DNA of 64,000 nucleotides from CAZSDU01 sp963662525 (GTDB taxonomy: Bacteria > Bacteroidota > Bacteroidia > Bacteroidales > FEN-979), in the NCBI GenBank assembly GCA_963662525.1, contig OY759717.1:1674001-1738000 (forward strand), in the 5' to 3' direction. A model generated the notes under the pieces. The model was not told the DNA's origin. It did no database searches and saw nothing but the letters and a program-made list of their open reading frames with translations. Numbering within the stretch: the stretch's first letter is position 1; every line of letters begins with the position of its first letter. Shown piece after piece: positions 1 to 8,406 of the stretch. Both the position numbers and the translations under genes were made by a program.

Positions 1-818
1 TTTTCATACAAGGTCTGGATTTCCTTGCCGTTGGCGATGTCGAAAATCACGAGGGCGCTCTTGTCGCGGCCCAGGTTGGAAACGGCATAGATGTTCTTAT
101 TGTCGAAAGTAAAGATCATCGGGGAAACACTTTCTTTAAAATTAGTTGTCAGTACCGGCTTGAATTTATCGGTTTCTTTTTCACGGTAGAGGATCTGGGT
201 ATTTATTCCATCCACGATGGCGGTGGCAGCCCTGAGTTTGCCTTCATGATCGAGGATCCATCCCTGGATGTTTCCCGGGTTTTCGGCTAACATTTTCATT
301 TCGCCGGTCACGATGTTGAGACGATAGGGATCAAACACTTCGGGATTCCGCTTGTTGAGACCAATGATGACTTCATCGGGAAAATCATACAGATCGTCAA
401 AGATCTCTGTGCGGACTTTCGGAAAATCGGTGAAACATTTCAGGTTGGAGCCATCAATGTTCACACCATAGAGTTTGAAATTCTCATCTCCGCCGGTATC
501 TTTCAGATACAGTATGCGGGTAGGGTTTTTCCAGAAATAACCGGCAATGTCGCGATCGGTCTCGGAAGTAAGCCTGACGGCGCTGTCCTTACCGATTTCC
601 TGAACAAAAACATTCATGCGCTTTTCATACGGCGCCATGAAGGAGAAATATTTTCCGTCGGGAGAGATCTGGTACCTTGCCTTTTCAGGATTTTTAAAGA
701 AGTCTTCGAGAGGGATCGTTCGTACTTGCATGGTTTTTTTAGGTTTACAGCCTCCCAGGATCAGGGAAAAGCCGATCAATGCTCCAAAAAGGAGACAAAA
801 AATGAAACGTGTCTTCAT
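1..818 (-). CDS. S9-family peptidase, N-terminal part (runs off window start)
   Basis: The minus strand is open from an ATG at 818 to the first base of the window, so about 272 residues of the N-terminus are visible. The protein begins with a lipoprotein signal whose lipobox reads LGGC. A beta-propeller-like region follows, with the typical opening 'DFFKNPEKARYQISPDGKYF' and repeated blades of the kind found in prolyl-oligopeptidase-family (S9) enzymes. The catalytic hydrolase domain would lie beyond the window, so activity cannot be confirmed. By family knowledge these are periplasmic peptidases. It is divergent from the histidine kinase at 946. Confidence 0.75.
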   Translation of the reverse strand, partial: MKTRFIFCLLFGALIGFSLILGGCKPKKTMQVRTIPLEDFFKNPEKARYQISPDGKYFSFMAPYEKRMNVFVQEIGKDSAVRLTSETDRDIAGYFWKNPTRILYLKDTGGDENFKLYGVNIDGSNLKCFTDFPKVRTEIFDDLYDFPDEVIIGLNKRNPEVFDPYRLNIVTGEMKMLAENPGNIQGWILDHEGKLRAATAIVDGINTQILYREKETDKFKPVLTTNFKESVSPMIFTFDNKNIYAVSNLGRDKSALVIFDIANGKEIQTLYE

Positions 819-930
819 AGGGTTTATTTTGAATTCAATATTATAAAAAATTTATATGTAAACAGCAGAAATTCGATAAAAGAATTGGTTTCGTCTGTCA
901 AAGCAAAGTAAAACAAGATGAAAAATCATA

Positions 931-938
931 TAACTTTG
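931..938 (+). promoter_or_regulatory. Candidate -7 promoter box (TAnnTTTG) for the kinase at 946
   Basis: TAACTTTG matches the Bacteroidota -7 consensus TAnnTTTG. No convincing TTTG is seen at the -33 position. If the box is used, transcription would start only a few bases before the GTG at 946. Confidence 0.3.
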
Positions 939-945
939 ACAGCCA

Positions 946-2499
946 GTGAAAAATAAAAACTTTATCGCATCGTTTTCAGATAAATCTTTGACTGTGGACA
1001 TCTACCTCCGAAAAAAACGCTGGAAACTCATTTTATTTGCTGTTGCCGTGATTATTGTTGCCGGTTCGCTTTATTATACCAATATCCTGGTCAATGAAAT
1101 CCGGAAAGATGAGCGTAAAAATGTGGAAATATGGGCAGATGCCATTCACCGGAAAGCCGACCTGGTGAATTTCACCAATAAACTGTTTGAACAGCTGAAG
1201 AACGAGGAGCGGAAACGGGTGCGTACCCTGGCCGAAGCCCAGAAAAGGATAGTGACGGTTTCCTTCAGTCCTGATCTGAATTTTTACCTGAATATCATTT
1301 CCGAGAACACCACCATTCCCGTTGTCCAGACCGATGAAGCCGGGAATATCCAGAGCCGGAGAAATGTGGATCCTGCCTTCGACAGCATTAGCCGATTTGA
1401 AGGCGAACTGGCAAAAGAATTTTCTGTTTATCCGCCCATTGTGGTGAACTATTACCAGGATAAAAAAATATACCTCTACTACAAAGACTCCAATATTTTC
1501 GCAGAATTAAAGAATGTGCTCGACGACCTGATCCGTTCCTTTGTTTCAGAAGTGGTGCTGAATTCAGCTTCTGTTCCGGTGATTATCACCGATAGTACAA
1601 AAAAGAACGTCATTGAATTCGGGAATATTCCGGTGAAAAAAATGGAGAATCCGGGGTTTGTGCGTGAAACCCTGAATTCCATGGCCTCCCACAATACCCC
1701 AATTATGGTCAGCCTGCCAGATCAGGGGAAAAGATATATTTTTTACCAGGATTCCTTTTTGCTTACCCAATTGAAGTATTATCCCTATGTGCAGCTGGCG
1801 GTGATCAGCCTGTTCCTTTTTATCGCCTACCTCCTGTTCAGCTATGCCCGTAAATCGGAGCAGAACCAGGTTTGGGTCGGAATGGCCAAAGAAACCGCGC
1901 ATCAGCTGGGCACCCCGCTTTCATCCATGATCGCCTGGCTGGAGCTGTTGAAGTTAAAAGGGCTGGATGAAGAAACCATCCGGGAAATCGAAAAAGATGT
2001 ACTCCGTCTGGAAACCATTACCGACCGCTTTTCAAAGATCGGTTCCATCGCCAAACTTGAAAAAACAAATATAGTCCAGGTCGTTTACGATACTGCAGAT
2101 TATATCCGTACCCGTACTTCCCCCCAGGTAAAATTCGAAATCCGTCCGGATATTACCAAGGCCATGGTCGTTCCCATCAACCTTCACCTCTTTGAATGGG
2201 TGATCGAGAACCTTTGCAAAAATGCCATCGATGCCATGGAAGGTAAGGGGGAGCTGCTTATTGATATGACCGATGATGTTGATCATATTCATATTGATGT
2301 TTGTGACACCGGGAAAGGGATTCCGAAATCCCGGTTTAAAACCATTTTCCATCCGGGATTTACAAGCAAGGCCAGGGGCTGGGGATTGGGGCTTACCTTA
2401 TCCAAACGCATCGTGGAAAACTACCATGCCGGGAAGATCTATGTGAAATCCTCCACCCTGGGAAAGGGCACCACCTTCCGCATTGTCCTGAAAAAGTAA
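946..2499 (+). CDS. Membrane sensor histidine kinase
   Basis: A 517-residue two-component kinase with one membrane segment near residues 27-45, a periplasmic sensor region of about 230 residues, and a second membrane segment near 281-300. It has a His-box reading ETAHQLGTPLSSM (His about 319) and a C-terminal HATPase with the N box (CKNAIDAM) and G boxes (DTGKGIP, GWGLGLTL). The AHQLGTP variant of the H box recurs in Bacteroidota kinases. The start chosen is GTG; no in-frame ATG lies near the N-terminus, and a TTG at 988 is the alternative. No response regulator is adjacent; hemW follows after six bases. The ligand is unknown. Confidence 0.85.
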   Translation: MKNKNFIASFSDKSLTVDIYLRKKRWKLILFAVAVIIVAGSLYYTNILVNEIRKDERKNVEIWADAIHRKADLVNFTNKLFEQLKNEERKRVRTLAEAQKRIVTVSFSPDLNFYLNIISENTTIPVVQTDEAGNIQSRRNVDPAFDSISRFEGELAKEFSVYPPIVVNYYQDKKIYLYYKDSNIFAELKNVLDDLIRSFVSEVVLNSASVPVIITDSTKKNVIEFGNIPVKKMENPGFVRETLNSMASHNTPIMVSLPDQGKRYIFYQDSFLLTQLKYYPYVQLAVISLFLFIAYLLFSYARKSEQNQVWVGMAKETAHQLGTPLSSMIAWLELLKLKGLDEETIREIEKDVLRLETITDRFSKIGSIAKLEKTNIVQVVYDTADYIRTRTSPQVKFEIRPDITKAMVVPINLHLFEWVIENLCKNAIDAMEGKGELLIDMTDDVDHIHIDVCDTGKGIPKSRFKTIFHPGFTSKARGWGLGLTLSKRIVENYHAGKIYVKSSTLGKGTTFRIVLKK

Positions 2500-2505
2500 T
2501 GGATT

Positions 2506-3690
2506 TTGGCCGGTATTTATATTCATATCCCGTTTTGCAGGCAAAAATGCCATTACTGTAATTTCTTTTCCCTGGCTTCTCAAAGTTTGAAAGATCCATT
2601 CCTGGAAACTTTGCGGAAAGAGATCCGGCTTCAGGAGGATTATTTTCAGGATCAGACGGTCAACACCCTTTATTTCGGAGGAGGGACCCCGTCATTGTTA
2701 TCATCCGCGGAAATACAAAACATCCTGGATGAAATAAACAGGCATTTTCCGGTTGCTGCTGATGCTGAAATTTCGATGGAAGCCAATCCCGATGATCTGG
2801 ATCCCTTTAAAATCAAGGAATATCTAACTGCCGGTATCAATCGTTTCAGCCTCGGGGTACAATCGTTCTTTGATGAGGATCTGAAATTCTTAAACCGGAG
2901 GCATGATACATTGGCAGCCATCTCTGCCATCAATAACCTTCAGGAGGCGGGTATAGGGAATATCAGCATCGACCTGATATACGGAATTCCCGGGCTAAGC
3001 CTTCAAAAATGGGAACAAAATATTGAGACCTTCTTTTCTTTTCATCTTCCTCATCTCTCGGCCTATTCCCTCACCATAGAGCCAAAAACAGCCCTGGATG
3101 TTTTGATCCGGAAAAAGAAAATGCCTTCGCCAGTCGAAGAAGAAGCCATTGATCATTTCAACCTTCTGATGGAAAAAATGCAGGAAGCCGGTTATGAACA
3201 TTATGAAATTTCAAATTTTGCCAAAGACGGCCAATATTCCAGGCATAACAGCAACTACTGGAAAGGGGTTCATTACCTGGGTCTCGGTCCATCTGCCCAT
3301 TCATATAACGGAGCCAGCCGGCAGTGGAATGTTACTGGTCTGAAGGAGTACATAAGCAGACTCAATGAAGCTGATCGCTGGTATGAAAAAGAAATCTTGA
3401 GCCTGGTCCAAAAGTATAATGAGTATGTGATGACCTCACTCCGGACAAGCTGGGGGTGCGATACAAAGAAAATTATTTCGGATTTCGCCTGCCTGCCGGA
3501 CAGGCAGGGATTTTGCCAGTCTGCCGGACAGGCAGGGATTTTGAATTTTTTCAGAAAACAGGCCTCTCAGGCAATAGACAATGGCTTACTTTATGAGTCT
3601 TCCGGTATTTATTTTCTGACCGCCAAAGGGAAATTATTTGCTGATGGAATTGCAGCTGATCTGTTTTTGGAAGAAGAAGGCGGAAGTTAA
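2506..3690 (+). CDS. hemW: HemW-like radical SAM protein
   Basis: A radical-SAM protein of the HemN/HemW family. The 4Fe-4S motif CRQKCHYC is at residues 11-18, followed by YFGGGTPSLL (SAM binding), MEANPDD and RFSLGVQSF. HemW is known as a haem chaperone often misannotated as coproporphyrinogen III oxidase. The start is TTG: the family's usual N-terminus MAGIYIHIPFC begins exactly here, and the ATG overlapping the previous stop (2499) is out of frame. Residues about 328-346 are an unusual insertion made of two copies of a palindromic DNA repeat (see 3488-3542), which leaves the frame open. The gene converges on the hybrid kinase, with a 4-base overlap at the stops. Confidence 0.88.
   Translation: MAGIYIHIPFCRQKCHYCNFFSLASQSLKDPFLETLRKEIRLQEDYFQDQTVNTLYFGGGTPSLLSSAEIQNILDEINRHFPVAADAEISMEANPDDLDPFKIKEYLTAGINRFSLGVQSFFDEDLKFLNRRHDTLAAISAINNLQEAGIGNISIDLIYGIPGLSLQKWEQNIETFFSFHLPHLSAYSLTIEPKTALDVLIRKKKMPSPVEEEAIDHFNLLMEKMQEAGYEHYEISNFAKDGQYSRHNSNYWKGVHYLGLGPSAHSYNGASRQWNVTGLKEYISRLNEADRWYEKEILSLVQKYNEYVMTSLRTSWGCDTKKIISDFACLPDRQGFCQSAGQAGILNFFRKQASQAIDNGLLYESSGIYFLTAKGKLFADGIAADLFLEEEGGS
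3488..3542. repeat. Two palindromic GC-rich repeats inside hemW
   Basis: A 22-base unit (CTGCCGGACAGGCAGGGATT plus TT) occurs at 3493-3514 and again at 3521-3542, a 28-base period. The first copy is part of a perfect 8-bp inverted repeat, CCTGCCTG (3488-3495) and CAGGCAGG (3501-3508) around CCGGA. The second copy has a degenerate left arm. It resembles REP/intergenic palindromes but lies inside a coding sequence. Confidence 0.85.
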
Positions 3691-5318
3691 AATTTGAACC
3701 GGGAAAGCATAGATTCCAGGTCTTCTGGTTTTACGGGTTTCGACAGGTATTCATCCATTCCTTCCCGGATCATCTTTTCCCTTTCCCCCTTGATTGCATT
3801 GGCCGTTAAGGCTATAATGCAGATTTTCTTTTTGATTTTTTTATTGATTTCATGCTGCCTGATGATATGGGTAGCTTCCACTCCATCCATGACCGGCATG
3901 TTTATATCCATAAAAATAAGGTCGTAGGGTTTTTCAAGATATTTATCGACCACGATCCGGCCGTTTGCGGCGACATCCACTTCATGTCCATACCTGATCA
4001 GGGTATAGCGGGTTACTTCCTGGTTGATGAGGTTGTCCTCTGCCAGCAGGATTTTCAGCTTTTTTATGGGTTTGCCCGATTTCACCGGTTTTGGCGGCGC
4101 CACCAGGGCAACATCTTTTTTAGTGCATTTATTAAGTCTTACTGTGAACCAAAAGGCGGAGCCCTCTCCTTCTTCACTTTCCACGCCGATTTCACCCTTC
4201 ATCAGTTCGGCAAGCCGCTTACATATCGCCAAGCCCAGGCCGGTTCCTCCATATTGACGGGTTACGCCCGAGTCAGCCTGAGAGAATTCCCTGAATAATT
4301 TTTGCTGGTTTTCCGTTGAAATTCCGATCCCTGTATCGGAAATTTTAAAATAGAGCTTCACTTCTCCTTCGGGCATTGGCTCGTACTGATTGCGGATCTC
4401 AAGTTTAACACTTCCCCTGGGAGTAAATTTTACCGCGTTATTTAAAAGGTTCAACAAAATTTGCTTGATCCTCAACGGATCCCCAATGAAATTCTGTGAG
4501 ACTTCCGGATGAATGATGGATTGGATTTTCAATCCTTTTTCATTTGCTTTAAGGTTGATGAGAAGGAGAATTTCCTCAATCACTTTTTTTAATTCGAATG
4601 GGATTTGATCCAGTTCAATTTGTCCGATCTCAATTTTCGAAAAATCAAGAATATCATTGATGATTTCCAGCAGATTTTCTCCTGAAACTTCAACAATATG
4701 TAAAAATTCCTTTTGAAAAGATGACATTTCCGTGTCCTGAAGTAGCCTCACAGATCCGATGATCCCGTTCAAAGGAGTTCTGATTTCATGACTCATATTG
4801 GCCAGAAACTGACTTTTGGTCCTTGTGGCAGTTTCAGCCATTTCCTTTGCTTTACTGAATTCAATGTTGAGCGATTGAAGTTCTGAATTTTTTCGCCTCA
4901 ATTCCAGTTCCGTGTGATTTCGTTCCATGGCATAGCGGATGGAACGGTTCAATAATGATGGATTGATGTCTCTTTTGTCCAGAAAATCTGAGGCGCCCAT
5001 TTCAATGGCTTTCATATCTGTTTCCGGATCATTGAGACCTGTAAGAAGGATCAGGGGAACTTTAGGGTTGTGATCGCGCACACCATCTAAAAAATCCAGT
5101 CCTGTATGATTCCCTAAACGATAATCAACCAGATAAACAGCATAGGTGTTTTTTTTGCTCATGGTTAAGCCATCCGGAAGATTATTGGCCCAATCAAGAT
5201 GGTAATACCCCCCGGGGATAGACTTGATCATATCGAGCAGAATGAAATAATCATCCTCATCATCCTCAATAAGTAATATTTTTATCCCGGGGTTCATTTT
5301 AACGGGGGAGTTGGACAA
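3687..5318 (-). CDS. Hybrid histidine kinase (REC-HisKA-HATPase-REC)
   Basis: A soluble hybrid kinase of 543 residues with no membrane segment. The N-terminal receiver domain spans about residues 12-125, with acidic pocket EDDED and phospho-acceptor Asp65 in VYLVDYRL. A coiled linker and a canonical HisKA follow (FLANMSHEIRTPLNG, His177), then HATPase (N box LLNNAVKFT, DTGIGIS, GGTGLGLAI). A C-terminal receiver from about residue 415 has DLIFMDINMPVMDG as its phosphorylation site and LSKPV as the conserved Lys. The start at 5318 overlaps the upstream receiver gene by 20 bases; an ATG at 5297 giving MNPGIKILLIED is equally plausible. It is probably the last gene of the signalling operon starting at 9527. 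No DNA-binding domain is present. Confidence 0.88.
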   Translation of the reverse strand: MSNSPVKMNPGIKILLIEDDEDDYFILLDMIKSIPGGYYHLDWANNLPDGLTMSKKNTYAVYLVDYRLGNHTGLDFLDGVRDHNPKVPLILLTGLNDPETDMKAIEMGASDFLDKRDINPSLLNRSIRYAMERNHTELELRRKNSELQSLNIEFSKAKEMAETATRTKSQFLANMSHEIRTPLNGIIGSVRLLQDTEMSSFQKEFLHIVEVSGENLLEIINDILDFSKIEIGQIELDQIPFELKKVIEEILLLINLKANEKGLKIQSIIHPEVSQNFIGDPLRIKQILLNLLNNAVKFTPRGSVKLEIRNQYEPMPEGEVKLYFKISDTGIGISTENQQKLFREFSQADSGVTRQYGGTGLGLAICKRLAELMKGEIGVESEEGEGSAFWFTVRLNKCTKKDVALVAPPKPVKSGKPIKKLKILLAEDNLINQEVTRYTLIRYGHEVDVAANGRIVVDKYLEKPYDLIFMDINMPVMDGVEATHIIRQHEINKKIKKKICIIALTANAIKGEREKMIREGMDEYLSKPVKPEDLESMLSRFKF

Positions 5319-5745
5319 TTTCGAACCAGTAATTTTTCAGGATTTTCACCACTTCGACCAGGCCTTCGAAAGTCACGGGTTTGGTGATAAAGGAATTGGC
5401 CCCGATCTCATAAGTACGTAAAATATCCTCTTCCGCTTTGGATGTAGTCAGAACAATCACGGGGATTCTTCGCAATTTATGATCTGCTTTGATTTCCCTT
5501 AGTGCCTCTCTGCCGTCTTTTCTGGGCATGTTAAGATCCAGTAAAATAATTCCCGGCCGTGGAGAAGTTAGGGTATCACTAAATTTTCCGCGATGATGTA
5601 GATAATCCATCAGGTCAACCCCATCCTGAACAAAAATTATCTGGTTGGAAACCTTGCTTTCGTCTATCGCTTCCTTGATCAGTAGCTGGTCATCCGGATC
5701 ATCTTCTGCCACCAATATTACCACGGATTTATTCCTTTTTTCCAT
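5299..5745 (-). CDS. Single-domain response regulator (receiver only)
   Basis: A 148-residue stand-alone receiver of the Rcp1/CheY-like type. The acidic pair is in LVAEDDPDD, the phospho-acceptor Asp in GIILLDLNMPRKDG, the conserved Thr in IVLTTS and the Lys in FITKPV. There is no output domain, so it most likely transfers phosphate or acts by protein contact. It lies between a membrane kinase (11 bases upstream) and a hybrid kinase (overlapping downstream) and is probably their shared phosphorelay partner. Confidence 0.9.
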   Translation of the reverse strand: MEKRNKSVVILVAEDDPDDQLLIKEAIDESKVSNQIIFVQDGVDLMDYLHHRGKFSDTLTSPRPGIILLDLNMPRKDGREALREIKADHKLRRIPVIVLTTSKAEEDILRTYEIGANSFITKPVTFEGLVEVVKILKNYWFEIVQLPR

Positions 5746-5756
5746 TTGCCCTTGTG

Positions 5757-7388
5757 TTATGTTTTTTTTCGGGGTTGTTTCTGTTTAACCGGTAAAGTTA
5801 AAACAATTACCGTTCCCATATTCAATTCGCTGTTCACCTCTATTTTCCCATGATGCAAATCAACAATTTTCCGGCAAATAGATAATCCTATCCCTGTGCT
5901 TTCAGCGGTTCGGCTGGGATCAATCTGCTGAAAAGGGCGGAAGATCTTTTCATGAAACTGAGGATCAATGCCTATCCCGTTATCTTCAACCGAAATTTCT
6001 ACTTTATTCCGGGCAATTATACGGGCTCTTAGCCTTATCAACAGTGGCATTCCTGTCCTGCGATATCTGATGGCATTTTCGATCAGGTTTTCAAAAAGCG
6101 TACTCAACTGTTGGGGGTTTCCCTGAATTACAGGAAAAGGCATTTTACTGATTTCGGCATTGCTTTTCTCAATTTCGCTTTTCAGGCTTTCAATAACATT
6201 TCTGATCACCTGATCCAGATCAACCGCAGAAAACAGATTTTGTTTTTCATTGACAGAGGAATACAGGATAAGATCTGATAATAAGGCCTGCATTCTATGG
6301 GCCGATTGCTCGATCCGTTCAAGGAAAATCCTGGAGCTCTCATCGAACTGCTCCAAATGCTTTGTTTTAATCCGATCGCTGAATAATTGAATTTTTCTCA
6401 GTGGCTCCTGCAGGTCGTGGGAAGTGATCGTGGCGATTTGTGCCAATTCCTCATTGGTCTGCTTTAAAACCTGCTCATTTCGTTTCAGCCGGAATAAAAA
6501 ATACTGGAAAACACCAACAATAACAAGAAAAAGTACGATAGTTAAAAAGCTGATAACCCCGGCCCGGTTAAGTACCATATTGATAATCAAATTTGTTTTT
6601 TCAGAAAAAATAATTCCGTATGGCAATCCCAAAATGTTGATGGGGTAATAAGCAGAGATAATGGCATCCTTTTGTTCTCCCATATAAACGTATTGCCTGA
6701 TGATTCCGCTTAAATTTTCAGCAAGTTCTTTTCTGATCTCACCGGATTGAGAAAATTGTATTCCAGATTCATTCAGATTATTGGTCAGGATTTCCCCCCT
6801 TCCGTCAAATAACGCCTGAAATATCTGATCTTTCAGATAATACTGATTGAACACGGTTGAAATATAACGCGCCAGATCGATCCGGAAATTAATGTTGGCA
6901 AATGGTTTCCGGTCTTTGAATAAAACACTGGTATAATGCAATTCTTTATTCCTGTCGATGTAAAAGGAATCTACCGCCAGGATAACAGGTTTTGAAATCG
7001 TTGAAAAAGAATTCTGGTAATAATTATTGGTCGTTCCGAAAAAAGTGAAACACCTTCCGCCGGTATCAAAAATTTTGATCTCATTAACCAGCTCATTGTA
7101 CTTGACATAGAAAGTCCTGATTCGGTTCATAACGGGAGTATACATATTCCGCTCATGGAACAAGGTTCCAATGTCCTCAGTGCTGAAGAAAAAATTAAGG
7201 TCGTTTTGAAATTCCTCGAAATTATTCTCGATTTGCCCTCCACACCCTTTTGCCTGACGAATAAGAACCGTTTCTCTCACCTTGACCTGCTCCTCATAAA
7301 GACTCCAGTAAAAATACAGATTGAATCCAATGATCAGCATGATCAAGGCAAAGGTAACTGCACTAACTCCCCTTCGTACCCAATACAT
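5757..7388 (-). CDS. Membrane histidine kinase with periplasmic Cache-like sensor
   Basis: A 543-residue kinase. The first membrane segment is near residues 10-30. An extracytoplasmic domain (about 31-272) of Cache-like character follows, then a second membrane segment near 277-299 and a short coiled linker. The HisKA reads TSHDLQEPLRKI (His324), and the HATPase has the N box NLIENAIRY, DNGIGID and STGIGLSIC. The HDLQEPLR box is the phytochrome-kinase type and is shared with the PAS kinase at 8403. The gene starts 10 bases after the Cache lipoprotein gene, which makes that lipoprotein a likely sensing partner (inference). Confidence 0.87.
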   Translation of the reverse strand: MYWVRRGVSAVTFALIMLIIGFNLYFYWSLYEEQVKVRETVLIRQAKGCGGQIENNFEEFQNDLNFFFSTEDIGTLFHERNMYTPVMNRIRTFYVKYNELVNEIKIFDTGGRCFTFFGTTNNYYQNSFSTISKPVILAVDSFYIDRNKELHYTSVLFKDRKPFANINFRIDLARYISTVFNQYYLKDQIFQALFDGRGEILTNNLNESGIQFSQSGEIRKELAENLSGIIRQYVYMGEQKDAIISAYYPINILGLPYGIIFSEKTNLIINMVLNRAGVISFLTIVLFLVIVGVFQYFLFRLKRNEQVLKQTNEELAQIATITSHDLQEPLRKIQLFSDRIKTKHLEQFDESSRIFLERIEQSAHRMQALLSDLILYSSVNEKQNLFSAVDLDQVIRNVIESLKSEIEKSNAEISKMPFPVIQGNPQQLSTLFENLIENAIRYRRTGMPLLIRLRARIIARNKVEISVEDNGIGIDPQFHEKIFRPFQQIDPSRTAESTGIGLSICRKIVDLHHGKIEVNSELNMGTVIVLTLPVKQKQPRKKT

Positions 7389-7398
7389 AACAGGTTTT

Positions 7399-8406
7399 CT
7401 ATTTCAGTTTTTGAATTTTTACGACATACCAGTCCAGTATTTCAATTTCTGCTGCAAAAACAGCCAGCGGCAGTCCTTCAACGTCAATTACCTGGGCATA
7501 CGTTTTCTGGTTTAAAATACTATTAAATGCCGTACGCAAAGACTTGTCCTTGTTTTTCATCATATTATATTCATGCTTTTTATAAGTGTCCTGTTTGATT
7601 GTTTCCAGATATTTATGTGCTTTCAATGGAGGCAGGTTCAGGAGGCTGATGATTTTTTCATCAGCTGCAACAATTACACCTGTATTATCAATGATAATAA
7701 TATCTTCATTTTTATCTTTTAAATACCGGTCGGTAATGGTGTTGATCGTAATATCGAGTCCGGGAACACCAACCATTTGTCCCTCGAAGTAAACGGGAGC
7801 AATAGCTGACACCATCCAACCGCGACCTGCGGGATCTACATAAGGCTCTTTGACCCAGATCTCTTTCTTTTCCGGATTGTGTTTTTCGTCGGCCAGGTAA
7901 TAAAAATTAAACTCGGGAATATTCATTTTTGGTTCATATTGAACCAATACATCAAAAAAGGGATAGATTCTGTTATAAGAATGCTGGTCATTATAATATG
8001 CCTGAACGATTTCAGGGTTTTCCTCTACCAGGCTTTTCAGAATTGTATCAAGGGGTTCCGTGAAACTTACTATTTTCCTTATTTTATCATTTACCGGGAT
8101 AATGCCGGAAACAAATACAGCAGAATTCCCATCGTTTATCTTTTTAAATAAAACACCTTTATCCGAAACAGAATAGATTTCCGGATTCCTGCATTTGTAG
8201 CGATCCTGATTCTCGTACAATGTTTTTACCACCCGGGCCAGATCGTTCACTTTACTCCCGATGCGCTGAAAATCGTTTCCAATTTTATCAGCCAGTCCCT
8301 TTACCTCCAGGAGTTTGTTCTCTTTTTCTTTTTCACTGATGTTTGTGCCTGAATTGCATGAAACCATGATACAAACAACAAAAATCATGATAAGCCTGTT
8401 TTTCAT
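7399..8406 (-). CDS. Stand-alone Cache-domain lipoprotein
   Basis: A 335-residue protein with a short lipoprotein signal ending MVSC (Cys17), then a region that reads like a double Cache/PDC sensor. The segment with PAGRGWMVSAIAPVYFEGQ, 'VGVPGLDITINTITDRYL' and 'IIIIDNTGVIVAADE' matches the pattern of Cache modules in chemoreceptors and kinases. No kinase, methyl-accepting, HAMP or other output region follows, and there is no second membrane segment. It overlaps the stop of the PAS kinase by 4 bases and lies 10 bases before the next kinase, so it is probably translationally coupled. I infer a ligand-binding accessory protein for a neighbouring kinase; the ligand is unknown. Confidence 0.72.
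   Translation of the reverse strand: MKNRLIMIFVVCIMVSCNSGTNISEKEKENKLLEVKGLADKIGNDFQRIGSKVNDLARVVKTLYENQDRYKCRNPEIYSVSDKGVLFKKINDGNSAVFVSGIIPVNDKIRKIVSFTEPLDTILKSLVEENPEIVQAYYNDQHSYNRIYPFFDVLVQYEPKMNIPEFNFYYLADEKHNPEKKEIWVKEPYVDPAGRGWMVSAIAPVYFEGQMVGVPGLDITINTITDRYLKDKNEDIIIIDNTGVIVAADEKIISLLNLPPLKAHKYLETIKQDTYKKHEYNMMKNKDKSLRTAFNSILNQKTYAQVIDVEGLPLAVFAAEIEILDWYVVKIQKLK

Noticed and set aside
1564..1902. Open frame on the minus strand inside the kinase at 946
   Set aside because: It has no family features, and the plus-strand kinase covers it with conserved motifs.
3488..3542. The hemW palindromes as a CRISPR array
   Set aside because: There are only two copies, with a 6-base spacer, in frame inside a gene and without cas genes.
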